From an uncultured Desulfobulbus sp. (GTDB lineage Bacteria; Desulfobacterota; Desulfobulbia; Desulfobulbales; Desulfobulbaceae), in assembly GCF_963665445.1 (NCBI RefSeq), contig NZ_OY762276.1:281501-345500 (forward strand): a stretch of 64,000 nt of DNA, in the 5' to 3' direction. The position numbers were made by a program, and so were the translations under genes. Shown piece by piece: positions 15,693 through 23,753 of this stretch. Positions within the stretch are counted from its first letter, which is position 1. The number at the start of each line of letters is the position of its first letter. The notes beneath the pieces are model-generated. The model worked only from the letters and a program-made list of their open reading frames with translations, was not told where the DNA came from and ran no database searches.

Positions 15693-17178
15693 TTATGGAA
15701 TCGCCCCGCAGGGCAGGGATGGTTGCTTTGCGTAATAATTTTAATATGTTACAGTTGTTTTTTGTTTGAATCCCGCCTCTTTCATAATATAATATCCAGC
15801 AAAATCAGTAGGTTATACCATGGCAGCAGTGCGGAAAATTCGGGATTGGTCCAAGTACTACAAAGACATGTACGATAATATCCTTGATCGAAAAATTGCT
15901 CACATTATCCAGTGTGTTGATGCTCCCAACAACACATTTTTTGAGATAATTGACAAGATCAGGAAAGAGTACCCGTCAATAGACCCCGAATTAGTCCAGA
16001 TTATCATTCAAGGTGAACTTGATCTGCAGCCCCAAGCTCCGACATGCGCCTCTTGCGGGACCAAAGCTCATAAAAAATATTCCACTAAAAAAGAGTGCGT
16101 TACCACTATTGGTACCATTGTCATTGACTGCCCGTACTATGTTTGCCCCAAATGTAAAGCCGTCCATCCTCCGTATGAAGATGCGCTTAATTTGAGGGAT
16201 GGCAAATACCAATATGATGTTCAAAAAATAGCTTCTCTCTTCGGTGCTAAGGAAACTTTTGAAGAAGCTGCGGAAATGATGAACGAAATCTATCGCTTTG
16301 ATATTTCCGCTGACACCGTGCATAAACTTACCAACCAAGTCGCCGCTGAAATCAGCCTTGAGGAGATTACCCCAACCTCGCAGGAACTATCGAAAATCAT
16401 AGAAGATATTTCGGATAAAAATGTCAGAAGACCAGTGCTTGTCTTTTCTGCTGACGGTGCCATGGTACCCATAAGAACAGAAGACAAGGGGGCAACCGCA
16501 TTGCTGGCGCGAAGCTAAAGGGATACGCGGTTACTTGCTCGATAAAGACAAGATAGTTCATCTTTTAAGTTGGCACCAAATCAGCAATGTTGCTGAATTT
16601 CGAGGATTCCTTGCCGAGCTAAGAGGCAAAGACATTATCCCGCTGGATAAAGTTTGCCTGTGTTTTGTAGGTGATGGAGCCGATTGGATATGGGACTGCG
16701 TCAAAGAATATTTCCCAACATGCCGCCAAGTCCTTGATTATTTCCACTGCTCGGAACACCTCCACGATTTTGCTAAATATCATTTTGCTGAATCGACGAA
16801 AGCCGATGAGTGGATAGAGCAAACCAAGGTTCGACTCTTTCACAACAATGCCACACATGTCATCGCTGGCCTGAGCAGAATGAAATGCAAAACAGCCACC
16901 GCGGAAACTGAGAGAACTAAGCTGGTCAACTACCTGAAAAAAAATAAAGACAGGATCGAGTATGGTCGTTTGCGGCGAGGTGGGTACCCGCTTGGCAGCG
17001 GAGCGATCGAAAGTGCCAATAAGTTCTTCAGCAATATCCGCCTCAAGAGATCCGGTGCCTGGTGGAAAGTCGATTACGCAAACAATATCCTCAAACTGCG
17101 TTGCGCCAAGGCACAGAGAGCATCACGGCCAAAGAGGATCCGAGGTGTTAAATAATCCCATAAGTGTCGGATGCTCCC
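15678..17178 (+). mobile_element. ISKra4-type insertion sequence
   Basis: The left end (GCATCCGATAGTTATGGAAT from 15682) and right end (complement GCATCCGACACTTATGGGAT, ending at 17174) are imperfect inverted repeats, possibly extended by GGG on each side. It carries a transposase with a frameshift. It has inserted into the recombinase gene at 17175-17850, and the other part of that gene is missing to the left. No target duplication is seen, so a deletion accompanied or followed insertion. Confidence 0.75.
15820..17155 (+). pseudogene. ISKra4-family transposase, frameshifted
   Basis: The first frame (15820-16518) has two CxxC pairs (CASCGT and CPKCKA). The second frame contains WREAKGIRGYLLDKDKIVHL, GDGADWIWDCVKEYFP, VLDYFHCSEHL and GSGAIESANKFFSNIRLKRSGAWW, the DDE-type core and C-terminal signature of ISKra4 transposases. 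The frames join by a one-base shift at the G-run near 16490. This is either a disabling mutation or a programmed shift on AAGGGGG, which cannot be told from one copy. The total span is near the family's usual length. Confidence 0.8.
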
Positions 17179-17850
17179 TGCGGAAAGCGCCTTGCACCCC
17201 ATCGATGGACATCGGTTCCTGCGAGATCAGCGCCTTCTGCTGCCCTCTGCCAACGGCCGGAAAAATGAGCCTGGGGTTGCGGTGCGTTGCCCAATAACGC
17301 CGAAGCAAGGTAGAGGTGAACTCCGGCAAGGGGGCGTGCCGGTCCTTGGCTCCTTTGCCTCGATGGATATGGATCATCTTCCTCGCTCCGTCGATATCGG
17401 AGACTTCGAGGAATAGTCCTTCCTGGAGACGGAGGCCGCAGGTGCAGACGGTCGTCAGATTGACGTAGTTGTGGAAGGTGGTGAGTTTTTGGAGAGGACC
17501 TTTTTGACTTCTTCGAGGAAGAGCAAGGCCGGCAGACACTTCTCCCGTTGAGCCCTGGCCAGGAGCAAAAGATGCCAATCCCGTTTCAGGACATGCTTGA
17601 AGAAGAACTTGATGCCGGCATGGCAGATGCGCATGGTGGCCGGTGACCAGCCACTCACCTCCTGGCGGTGGATGAAGTAATCGAGGAGTTCCTCCTCGGT
17701 GATGCGATCGGGGGTTTTGTCGCAGTGCTCGCCCAGCAAGCGCATGGCAAGAGTATAGACCTGCCGACTTCGCTCACCCAGGCCGCTTACCTGCATGGAT
17801 TTGTCGAACTGTCCGTGCCACTCGGTCTTGAACCAGGAATACTTTTCCAT
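17175..17850 (-). pseudogene. Second IS91-associated tyrosine recombinase, broken twice
   Basis: The N-terminal frame from the ATG at 17850 gives MEKYSWFKTEWHGQF and a SAM-like domain. It goes out of frame at an A-run near 17483 (after EEVKKVL). The other frame continues with VCTCGLRLQEGLFLEVSDID (box-I Arg) and GKGAKDRHAPLP, and ends abruptly at GVQGAFRR where the ISKra4 element starts. The HxxR and Tyr boxes are gone. It resembles the recombinase at 7935-8839 in layout but is not a close copy. It is probably the remnant of a second IS91-type element. Confidence 0.75.
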
Positions 17851-17987
17851 CTTCCTCTCCTTTTCCGTCTGCGGGTTGGTAGAAAAAAGCGCCTACAGAA
17901 CTCGTTACGGATGGGGAGAGGAATGTGATTACCGATGAAGGCTGATTTTGCTGGAAGGGTAAGAGGAAATCGTCAAGAGTAAAGGTT

Positions 17988-18006
17988 TTCTGCCGCGCAG
18001 CGGCTT
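17988..18006. repeat. IS91-type terminal motif, copy B
   Basis: TTCTGCCGCGCAGCGGCTT, identical to 8904-8922, upstream of the second recombinase remnant and two bases from an attC R'' box. The stretch 17851-17987 holds no gene. Confidence 0.7.
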
Positions 18007-18007
18007 A

Positions 18008-18070
18008 CTTGAACAAGGCGCTCAAGCGGGACCGCGATACAGCCGCGGCCCCTTGGTTTCGCCGTTAGGC
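18008..18070 (+). other. attC site 13 (no block)
   Basis: An R''-like CTTGAAC (18008-18014), then AAGGCGCTCAAGCGGGACCGCG and the complementary CGCGGCCCCTTGG arm, ending in R' GTTAGGC (18064-18070). The cassette it belonged to has been destroyed by the IS elements. Confidence 0.7.
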
Positions 18071-18081
18071 ATAGAAATACA

Positions 18082-18390
18082 ATGAATCCTGCAAAGGTCA
18101 TACGAGAAAAGGTTAAAGGTCTTACCGATTTGCCGAATATTGGTCAAGAAATGGAAAAAGACCTAAATCTTATTGGCATAAACAACCCTTCCCAACTGAC
18201 GGGGAAATGCCCATATGAAATGTATTCTCAACTTTGCAAGGCCACCGGCCAAGAGCACGATCCATGTGTTATCGATGTTTTTCTTTCTATTACCCACTTT
18301 ATGAACGGTGATTCGCCAAAACCATGGTGGAAATACACAAAAGAAAGAAAAGAGCATTCGAAAATAAAATCAGCAGAACCGGGCGGTTAA
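18082..18390 (+). CDS. Cdd1-like helix-hairpin-helix protein
   Basis: 102 residues. LTDLPNIGQEMEKDLNLIGINNPSQLTG is a helix-hairpin-helix unit, followed by CPYEMYSQLCKATGQEHDPCVIDVFL, the pattern of the Cdd1/pathogenicity-locus family (PF11731 type). Such proteins are small, probably nucleic-acid-binding, and of unknown role. The ATG is 18 bases after the cassette crossover (18064). Confidence 0.75.
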   Translation: MNPAKVIREKVKGLTDLPNIGQEMEKDLNLIGINNPSQLTGKCPYEMYSQLCKATGQEHDPCVIDVFLSITHFMNGDSPKPWWKYTKERKEHSKIKSAEPGG

Positions 18391-18534
18391 CACGGACTGC
18401 CTGAGGTCCCCGGGTTTCGCATACGAATCGGCATCAAGAGAATTAACCCTTAAACCAAGGTTTATCGGCATCGAGTCGGCAACCGGTTGACTTACCGGTG
18501 ACACCTCGCCTCTCAAAGAAAGAAGGATAAAACT
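18391..18534 (+). other. Degenerate attC-like junction
   Basis: GGTTAAC near 18386 and GGTTGAC near 18485 resemble decayed attC boxes, and complementary patches are present, but I cannot trace a clean stem. The segment CCGGTGACACCTCGCCTCTCAAAGAA near 18497 resembles the start of the hairpin block. Confidence 0.35.
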
Positions 18535-19287
18535 ATGGATGATTACAAACTGTTGATCGACCTTCACAAGGGAGGTTATCGCCAGGGGCCGGGCGGGGAT
18601 GCCGAAACAGAACTTGCCCTAAGTCTGGCCATGATCGACAGGGCAGCACCGCTAAAGGTTGCCGATATTGGGTGCGGCACGGGAGCATCCACCATTCTGC
18701 TTGCCCGCCTCTTGAATGCCAGGATCACTGCAGTAGACTTCCTTCAGGATTTTCTGGTCATTTTGGATCAAAGAGCCGAAAGCGCCGGGGTGGCGGACAA
18801 GATATCACCCATTGCCCGGTTCATGGACGACCTGCCCTTTGCCGACGAGGAGTTGGATGTCATCTGGTCCGAGGGAGCAATCTATAACATTGGATTTGAA
18901 AAGGGAGTAGAGGAGTGGCGTCGATTTCTGAAAGCGGGTGGTCTATTGGTTGCCTCCGAGATTACTTGGCTCACAGGCTCCCGACCAGCCGAACTCCAGA
19001 AACACTGGGATAGCGAGTATCCCGAAATCAATGTGGCTTCAGCAAAGATTAGGGTTTTGGAGAAACACGGATTTACACCAGTTGGGTACTTCGTTTTACC
19101 GGAGCATTGTTGGCTGGAGGAATATTACCGGCCCATGCAAGCCAGGTTCGAAAACTTTTTGAATCGAAACGGGAACAGCGAACAAGCACGCGAAATAGTG
19201 AACGCAGAGCAAGACGAAATTGGCCTCTATGAAAAGTACAAGTCTCACTTTGGTTACGGGGTGTATATAGCAAAAAAGCTGGGATAA
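18535..19287 (+). CDS. Class I SAM-dependent methyltransferase
   Basis: 250 residues. Motif I is VADIGCGTGASTILLARLL (about residues 42-60), followed by ITAVDF and the acidic loop FADEELDVIWSEGAIYNIGFEKGVEEW typical of UbiE/small-molecule methyltransferases. Substrate unknown. GAAGGA precedes the ATG by eight bases. It is flanked by a degenerate attC upstream and an attC downstream (19291), so it is probably also cassette-borne, although its base composition is less AT-rich than the other cassettes. Confidence 0.82.
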   Translation: MDDYKLLIDLHKGGYRQGPGGDAETELALSLAMIDRAAPLKVADIGCGTGASTILLARLLNARITAVDFLQDFLVILDQRAESAGVADKISPIARFMDDLPFADEELDVIWSEGAIYNIGFEKGVEEWRRFLKAGGLLVASEITWLTGSRPAELQKHWDSEYPEINVASAKIRVLEKHGFTPVGYFVLPEHCWLEEYYRPMQARFENFLNRNGNSEQAREIVNAEQDEIGLYEKYKSHFGYGVYIAKKLG

Positions 19288-19290
19288 AAG

Positions 19291-19361
19291 GGCGGATAAG
19301 GCGCTGCACTAAACGGAGATTCCGCTGCGCTCCTCCCCGCCAGTGAGCTTTGACGTTGGGG
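19291..19361 (+). other. attC site 14 (last recognisable)
   Basis: GGATAAGGCGCTGCACT ... CAGTGAGCTTTGACGTTGGGG resembles the widespread attC type TAACAAGGCGCTGCAC ... GTGAGCTTTGACGTT. The R'' box has decayed (GGATAAG). R' is GTTGGGG (19355-19361). Confidence 0.7.
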
Positions 19362-19373
19362 CCGGTGTAACGT

Positions 19374-19628
19374 TTAGTAGTGGTGTCGAAGCTGGGCAAT
19401 ATGCATTGAATTTTCGGTAACTTTATAAACGAAACGATGTTCATCGTCTATGCGGCGGGACCAGTAACCGGAAAGCGCGTGTTTGAGAGGCTCAGGTTTG
19501 CCAAGTCCCTCAAAAGGATTGCGTTTGGTTTCCATTATAAGGGCGTTGATACGGCGGAGAATTTTTCTATCTGTTTTTTGCCAGTACAGATAGTCATCCC
19601 ATGCGTGGTCGGAGAAGACGAGGTTCAA
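19374..19628 (-). CDS. yoeB: YoeB-family mRNA interferase toxin
   Basis: 84 residues, the usual YoeB/Txe length. LVFSDHAWDDYLYWQKTDRKILRRINALI and GLGKPEPLKHALSGYWSRRIDDEHRFVYKV carry the family's catalytic Glu and Arg region, and the protein ends in a conserved His and Tyr (LRHHY). The toxin would cleave mRNA on the ribosome. Its start overlaps the antitoxin stop (ATGA), so translation is coupled. It is opposite in orientation to the cassettes, as self-expressed toxin-antitoxin cassettes often are. Confidence 0.92.
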   Translation of the reverse strand: MNLVFSDHAWDDYLYWQKTDRKILRRINALIMETKRNPFEGLGKPEPLKHALSGYWSRRIDDEHRFVYKVTENSMHIAQLRHHY

Positions 19629-19876
19629 TCGATGAGATCCCTATTGGTCCCTTCTCCTTTTTCAAGTTGGGCAATGGACTCAATCAAGCGCTGTGCATTT
19701 TTGGGGGAGCGTAAGAGGTATGCTGTTTCTTCAAGGGCTTCGTAGTCTTCGAGTGACATGATAACCACGGAATTCGAAGATTTACGAGTCACAATAATAG
19801 GCGTGCGGTCTTTGCAGACCTTTTCCATTGTTTTTGCAAGGTTTTGTCGTGCAGCGGTATAGGTTATCGCTTCCAT
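19625..19876 (-). CDS. yefM: YefM/Phd-family antitoxin
   Basis: 83 residues from the ATG at 19876, which follows AGGAGG. The frame extends 12 codons further, but those would overlap the operator. MEAITYTAARQNLAKTMEKVCKD and VIMSLEDYEALEETAYLL match the Phd/YefM DNA-binding N-domain and toxin-neutralising C-part. It should bind the upstream TGTACA sites and autorepress. The pair may stabilise the cassette array against deletion. Confidence 0.92.
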   Translation of the reverse strand: MEAITYTAARQNLAKTMEKVCKDRTPIIVTRKSSNSVVIMSLEDYEALEETAYLLRSPKNAQRLIESIAQLEKGEGTNRDLID

Positions 19877-19887
19877 TTTGCACCTCC

Positions 19888-19905
19888 TGTACAGGGTATT
19901 GTACA
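19888..19905 (-). promoter_or_regulatory. YefM-YoeB operator (two TGTACA sites)
   Basis: TGTACA at 19888-19893 and again at 19900-19905, 12 bp apart, just upstream of yefM. TGTACA is the known core of YefM operators in E. coli. The match is seen directly; binding is inferred. Beyond it, 19906-20191 shows no gene and no attC that I can recognise. Confidence 0.7.
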
Positions 19906-20191
19906 TATACAAGCTGAAATGTCAAGGGGGGATGAATCCCCCAATATGGCACCGCAGCAGACAGCCAGGGGCGGGCATCTTCACCTTGAAATGTGGATCG
20001 AATTTAAGCCATTTCAACCACATTCAGTGGAAGCCCAGGCTGTTGCTGAGTTTGACGACCGGTATGTCGTCTAAAGCCAAAGTTCGAGGGCTTTGATAGT
20101 CAGTAATAGACACAGAACTATTTGTTTCGCACTCGACCGGGAACCCGGGGTGGCCTTTTTGCAGAGGTCCTTCAGTTTATCATTGTTGGAC

Positions 20192-21274
20192 TCAGTTTTG
20201 CCGCAAAACGATTTTTGCAATCCTGCCTGGTTCCACATCCACCAATAGTTTTTCGCCCATATACTCCACCTTGGAAACAAAAGGAATAGCTGCGCTGGCT
20301 CGTCCACCTTTGGGCCATCTCTTTTGTTGAATGAATCCCGTTTTGTTCTTGGGATAATCTATAAACGCATCCCTTTGATTCTCAGAAATGAAGGCAGGGG
20401 TAAAGTGCACCTGCGAGACCGTTCCTATACATGCATTCTTTGCATCAAAAAGGTGTGCCCTGAATGAGGCGGTTCCCATGGAGAAAGAAAATTTCGCTTC
20501 AACGTCAAAGAGTACCGCAGGTACCAGACGCTTATAATAATCATAAGGATCACGCAGGACAAAAGGACCGCTGCGAAGGTTGGTAACATAAAAGAGTTCG
20601 GGAAGCACTGTCCATTCGACAGAGGGTACTGGAAAGGTAAAGGGATCCGATACCTCAAAAACAACCCGGGAGATTGCTGAAAGCTCCAATTCTTTCTGGT
20701 TAATGGGGATGGGGATAGAGGCAATCGCCTGCTCGTCTTTGTGCCATGTCATTATATCTTCAGTTTCCTTCAAACGCTTGAGTTGAACGGGCACTCTGGC
20801 GAGAGCAGTCTCATTCTCCGCGGTGTAAAAAACAGCCTCAAAAATGTAGCGGTCAATAAAAGGATGTCTACACCTGACGTCGAAATATAATGCCACTGAG
20901 GTTGTCGCCATACTTTCTTCGGAAATATTAACAAGGCCGGCAGGTACCCCTTCTGGAGCATATATACCGGATCGTAGATTTGACCCGGCAAAGTAGTCAT
21001 TCAAATCTCCCCATTCAACCTTGGGGATCAACAGCTCGACAGGAGAAAGCTTTGGTTTTGGTTGATTCCCGGGAGCATCAAGCTGCCTAAGCAGTCGTTT
21101 AACCTCACTGGAATACATTTCTTCAGTGATGAGGTCCGCCTCTTTCAATTCTTTGAGCCGCTGCAACTGTGTTTCAAGCGGGTTTTCAGCAGCACAAACA
21201 AAAACAGAGACAAGCACCAAGAGTAGGGTAGCCGCTAGGTGATATATAGCTATCGCTTGATAACTTCGTCTCAT
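20192..21274 (-). CDS. Secreted SHOCT-like protein, unknown
   Basis: 360 residues from the ATG at 21274, giving a clean signal peptide (LLLVLVSVFVCAAEN, residues about 15-30). Just after it comes LQRLKELKEADLITEEMYSSEVKRLL, which resembles the SHOCT short C-terminal-type motif but is placed at the N-terminus. The remainder contains two related units, each opening with VEW (VEWGDLNDYFAGSNLRSGIY and VEWTVLPELFYVTNLRSGPF). No catalytic motif. It probably forms an operon with the upstream gene at 21297-22013, which shares both features. Confidence 0.65.
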   Translation of the reverse strand: MRRSYQAIAIYHLAATLLLVLVSVFVCAAENPLETQLQRLKELKEADLITEEMYSSEVKRLLRQLDAPGNQPKPKLSPVELLIPKVEWGDLNDYFAGSNLRSGIYAPEGVPAGLVNISEESMATTSVALYFDVRCRHPFIDRYIFEAVFYTAENETALARVPVQLKRLKETEDIMTWHKDEQAIASIPIPINQKELELSAISRVVFEVSDPFTFPVPSVEWTVLPELFYVTNLRSGPFVLRDPYDYYKRLVPAVLFDVEAKFSFSMGTASFRAHLFDAKNACIGTVSQVHFTPAFISENQRDAFIDYPKNKTGFIQQKRWPKGGRASAAIPFVSKVEYMGEKLLVDVEPGRIAKIVLRQN

Positions 21275-21296
21275 AGCGAATTGCGTAAATGAAGAG

Positions 21297-22013
21297 TTAA
21301 TTAGATGAAAAACCTTTATAAAATTTAAGAGCTGCGACGTTTGCCATGTCGATGCCCTCGATGGGAATATACCCTGTCCCCTTGCTTCCAGGCTTCCAGG
21401 TGTATTGATTGTACTTCTCTTTGATGTCAACTATGACTGAGATTATCTCTAAATTATCTTTATCAAAAAATTTTACATTAAATATTGTAGTCGAGATGTT
21501 GAAAGATTCCTTTGCCGTGACATCAAAAATCAGTGCTGGTGATATTTCAAGATCCCCCAGGATCGATTTTTTTTTCATAACCCCTTCATGGACATTGGTG
21601 ATATGAAAATAGGAATTGAGGATACCCCAATCTATTGCCGGCATTTGTGCCTGAGCCTGTTGTTCCTGCGCTTGAGGTGCCTCAGCCGGTTGCTCAACTC
21701 CCGCCACAGGGGCTGCATGCTGGGGAACTGGGGCAGGTTCTTTTACCTGGTCTTTTTCAGGGGGAGTAATAACCTTCACAGGTTTATCTGGTGCGGTTTC
21801 AGCAGCGGGACTTTTAGCTTGCCAGGCCTGCAATGCATCTCTGACAGCGGTATCATACTGTTTCTCGGTAATAATACCATCTTCTTTCAGCTTTTTGAGA
21901 TAGATTAATTCATTGCGCAATTCATCCTTGGCTTCGCATAAAGCCATTGCCGGAAAAGAAAGTCCAATGACAAAGAAAAACAGCAACACATAAGAGAACA
22001 TTCTATTGTTCAT
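21297..22013 (-). CDS. Secreted SHOCT-like protein, paralogue
   Basis: 238 residues with a signal peptide (VLLFFFVIGLSFPAMALCEA), then the same short motif (LIYLKKLKEDGIITEKQYDTAV), a Pro/Ala/Gln-rich linker (residues about 70-125), and one unit like those in its neighbour (IDWGILNSYFHITNVHEG). AGGAGG precedes the ATG. Gap to the next gene is 22 bp, so they are probably co-transcribed and co-functional. Likely periplasmic; function unknown. Confidence 0.65.
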   Translation of the reverse strand: MNNRMFSYVLLFFFVIGLSFPAMALCEAKDELRNELIYLKKLKEDGIITEKQYDTAVRDALQAWQAKSPAAETAPDKPVKVITPPEKDQVKEPAPVPQHAAPVAGVEQPAEAPQAQEQQAQAQMPAIDWGILNSYFHITNVHEGVMKKKSILGDLEISPALIFDVTAKESFNISTTIFNVKFFDKDNLEIISVIVDIKEKYNQYTWKPGSKGTGYIPIEGIDMANVAALKFYKGFSSN

Positions 22014-22136
22014 GGTACACCTCCTTTTACTCTCGGAATAGTCAGTTAAAATTGCTTGGGATTATCCCTGTAGACACCAGAGAGCGCCTTGTTGCAATTT
22101 CAATGATAATGGCCTCGTGAAAACTCGAAAAACTGA

Positions 22137-22245
22137 AAGTTGATGGCATCGTAAAAAAAAAAACCTCAAAATCACGTCATGTTAAATCAGTGGATTACGA
22201 AGCTCGAAACGTTATTCTCGGGTTTTTTGACGAGAATGACAAAGT
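22137..22245. repeat. MITE-like repeat, copy a (diverged)
   Basis: GATGGCATCGTAAAA ... GATTACGAAGCTCGAAACG ... TTCTCGGGTTTTTTGACGAGAA, a weaker version of copy b. With copy b it fills most of the gene-free 22014-22418. Confidence 0.6.
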
Positions 22246-22273
22246 TACGTACGGTGAAATCAGTATGTGACAA

Positions 22274-22390
22274 TGATGATGGCTTCGTAAAAAGTCAAAA
22301 ACCTGAATGTCACGCATCCTGAAATCAGCAGCTTACGAAGCTCGAAACGTCGTTCTCGGGCCTTTTTACGAGAACGACAATGATGCCATC
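22274..22390. repeat. MITE-like repeat, copy b
   Basis: It starts GATGGCTTCGTAAAAAGTC and ends TGATGCCATC, so its ends are inverted. Internally GTCGTTCTCG and CGAGAACGAC form a perfect 10-bp hairpin (22349-22378) around GGCCTTTTTA. It could act as a terminator between the two transcription units on the minus strand. Confidence 0.7.
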
Positions 22391-22418
22391 CGAAAAAAAT
22401 CCGTCTTTTGTCTCCCCG

Positions 22419-23525
22419 TCATTGAATCCTTTTCAGCTGATAGACAGTCCCTTCAGTTGTGAAGATAAGCGTTTCCCCTTTGCACTCTGCTTCAAAGGCA
22501 TAATCGTACCCGCTTGACGAAAAGGTTCCGGCAAGTCCGGCCTGTTTCTTTCCAGCTTTCACCGCAAAGGTATCCTCGTTAAAAAGAAGGGTTCCCGAAT
22601 AGGTGCCCTCGATGCTGCGCAAAATCAGCTTTACCTGATTATTTGCAAAAATCCCTGCGCATTGATCCTGAGGAGTCGCCTGGCCAGGCGTCGATTCAGC
22701 TGGATCTGGCGCTGAAGGATTCCCCTGCTCGGCAGGGGGATCCCCCGCCTTCACCTTGGTTGGGGTAATGCTTTGAGTTGCAGAAGGTGCTTTTTGAATT
22801 TCAAATGTTGTAAAATTGTCATAAACAAAAATCCCTGCACCTATGCCAATAATTCCCGCCGCTCCCTGAGGGCGAGTGCCGTCATTAATCTTTGCAACCT
22901 GTTGATTGTTTACATAAAATTCCATGTCCAGCAAGCGCGGGACAACGGACAGTCGGTTGGTGCTGTCAGGTTTGAATGCCTTGACACTTCCACTGACAAC
23001 TTTTCGGAATCCTCGCTCACTTCGTTGAAAAATCCCATATTTTCCCTCTTTGAACACAACAAAGGCGTAATAATTCTTCGTTTCAGGGGTGAAGTGATAG
23101 AGTATGCCGGCTGCTGAATTCTCCGTCCCTTTCTCAACGCGCGTTTCTATGGACACGCCGCCTTCCGAGAGACTCTGTTGAGGCAACATCCCGGGGACGC
23201 GATCGATCCAGTAGTAGCGCACAGCGCTTTCATCTTGCGTATTTGTAAGCCTGTAAACCCCCTGGTTCATTTCTCCGGACCAGATGTCGCCTTGTCGTAT
23301 GCCGGTAGGAAGTACTGCTCTCAATCCTTGCTTATTGTTATCCGAGGTGTCGAAGGACTCCACCGAGGTGATTGTTAGGGAAGATGGATCAAGAAGCCCA
23401 CCGCCTCCCAGACTTACATTGAGGGCGTGGGCAGGAGTGGCTGGAGAAAGCAGAACGCTACAGGATAAAAATGTCAGGCAGCTAAGGCTTGCTAAAAAAG
23501 AATTGCAACCAAGACCAGTTTTCAT
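22419..23525 (-). CDS. Secreted protein with a LamG/concanavalin-like domain
   Basis: 368 residues. The signal peptide ends near PAHA (about residue 34). The middle (GVSIETRVEKGTENSAAGILYHF, YYAFVVFKEGKYGIFQRSE, RLLDMEFYVNNQQVAKINDG, GAAGIIGIGAGIFVYDNFTTFEI) has the strand pattern of 3-keto-disaccharide hydrolase/LamG-like jelly-roll domains. A Pro-rich linker (about 245-280) leads to a small C-terminal domain that resembles none I know. GGAGG precedes the ATG. Likely an exported carbohydrate- or surface-binding protein; no catalytic residues are identified. Confidence 0.65.
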   Translation of the reverse strand: MKTGLGCNSFLASLSCLTFLSCSVLLSPATPAHALNVSLGGGGLLDPSSLTITSVESFDTSDNNKQGLRAVLPTGIRQGDIWSGEMNQGVYRLTNTQDESAVRYYWIDRVPGMLPQQSLSEGGVSIETRVEKGTENSAAGILYHFTPETKNYYAFVVFKEGKYGIFQRSERGFRKVVSGSVKAFKPDSTNRLSVVPRLLDMEFYVNNQQVAKINDGTRPQGAAGIIGIGAGIFVYDNFTTFEIQKAPSATQSITPTKVKAGDPPAEQGNPSAPDPAESTPGQATPQDQCAGIFANNQVKLILRSIEGTYSGTLLFNEDTFAVKAGKKQAGLAGTFSSSGYDYAFEAECKGETLIFTTEGTVYQLKRIQ

Positions 23526-23753
23526 ACGTACAACCTCCCGGCATTATAGAGTAAATGTTCACGGAAGATAAAAAATGGACATTTTCTTGTAAGAAGTAAG
23601 GCGGCTCCGCAGGCAAACTCAATACCAAGAGCAATGGATTTCAAGGAGAGTACAATATATCTTCTAGCGAAATTCCGAGAGAAGTTCAAGTGGTGATCAG
23701 AGTTCATCATTGAGAGAGATACAACCCGCAAAAACATCTGTGCCGTTTTTCCC

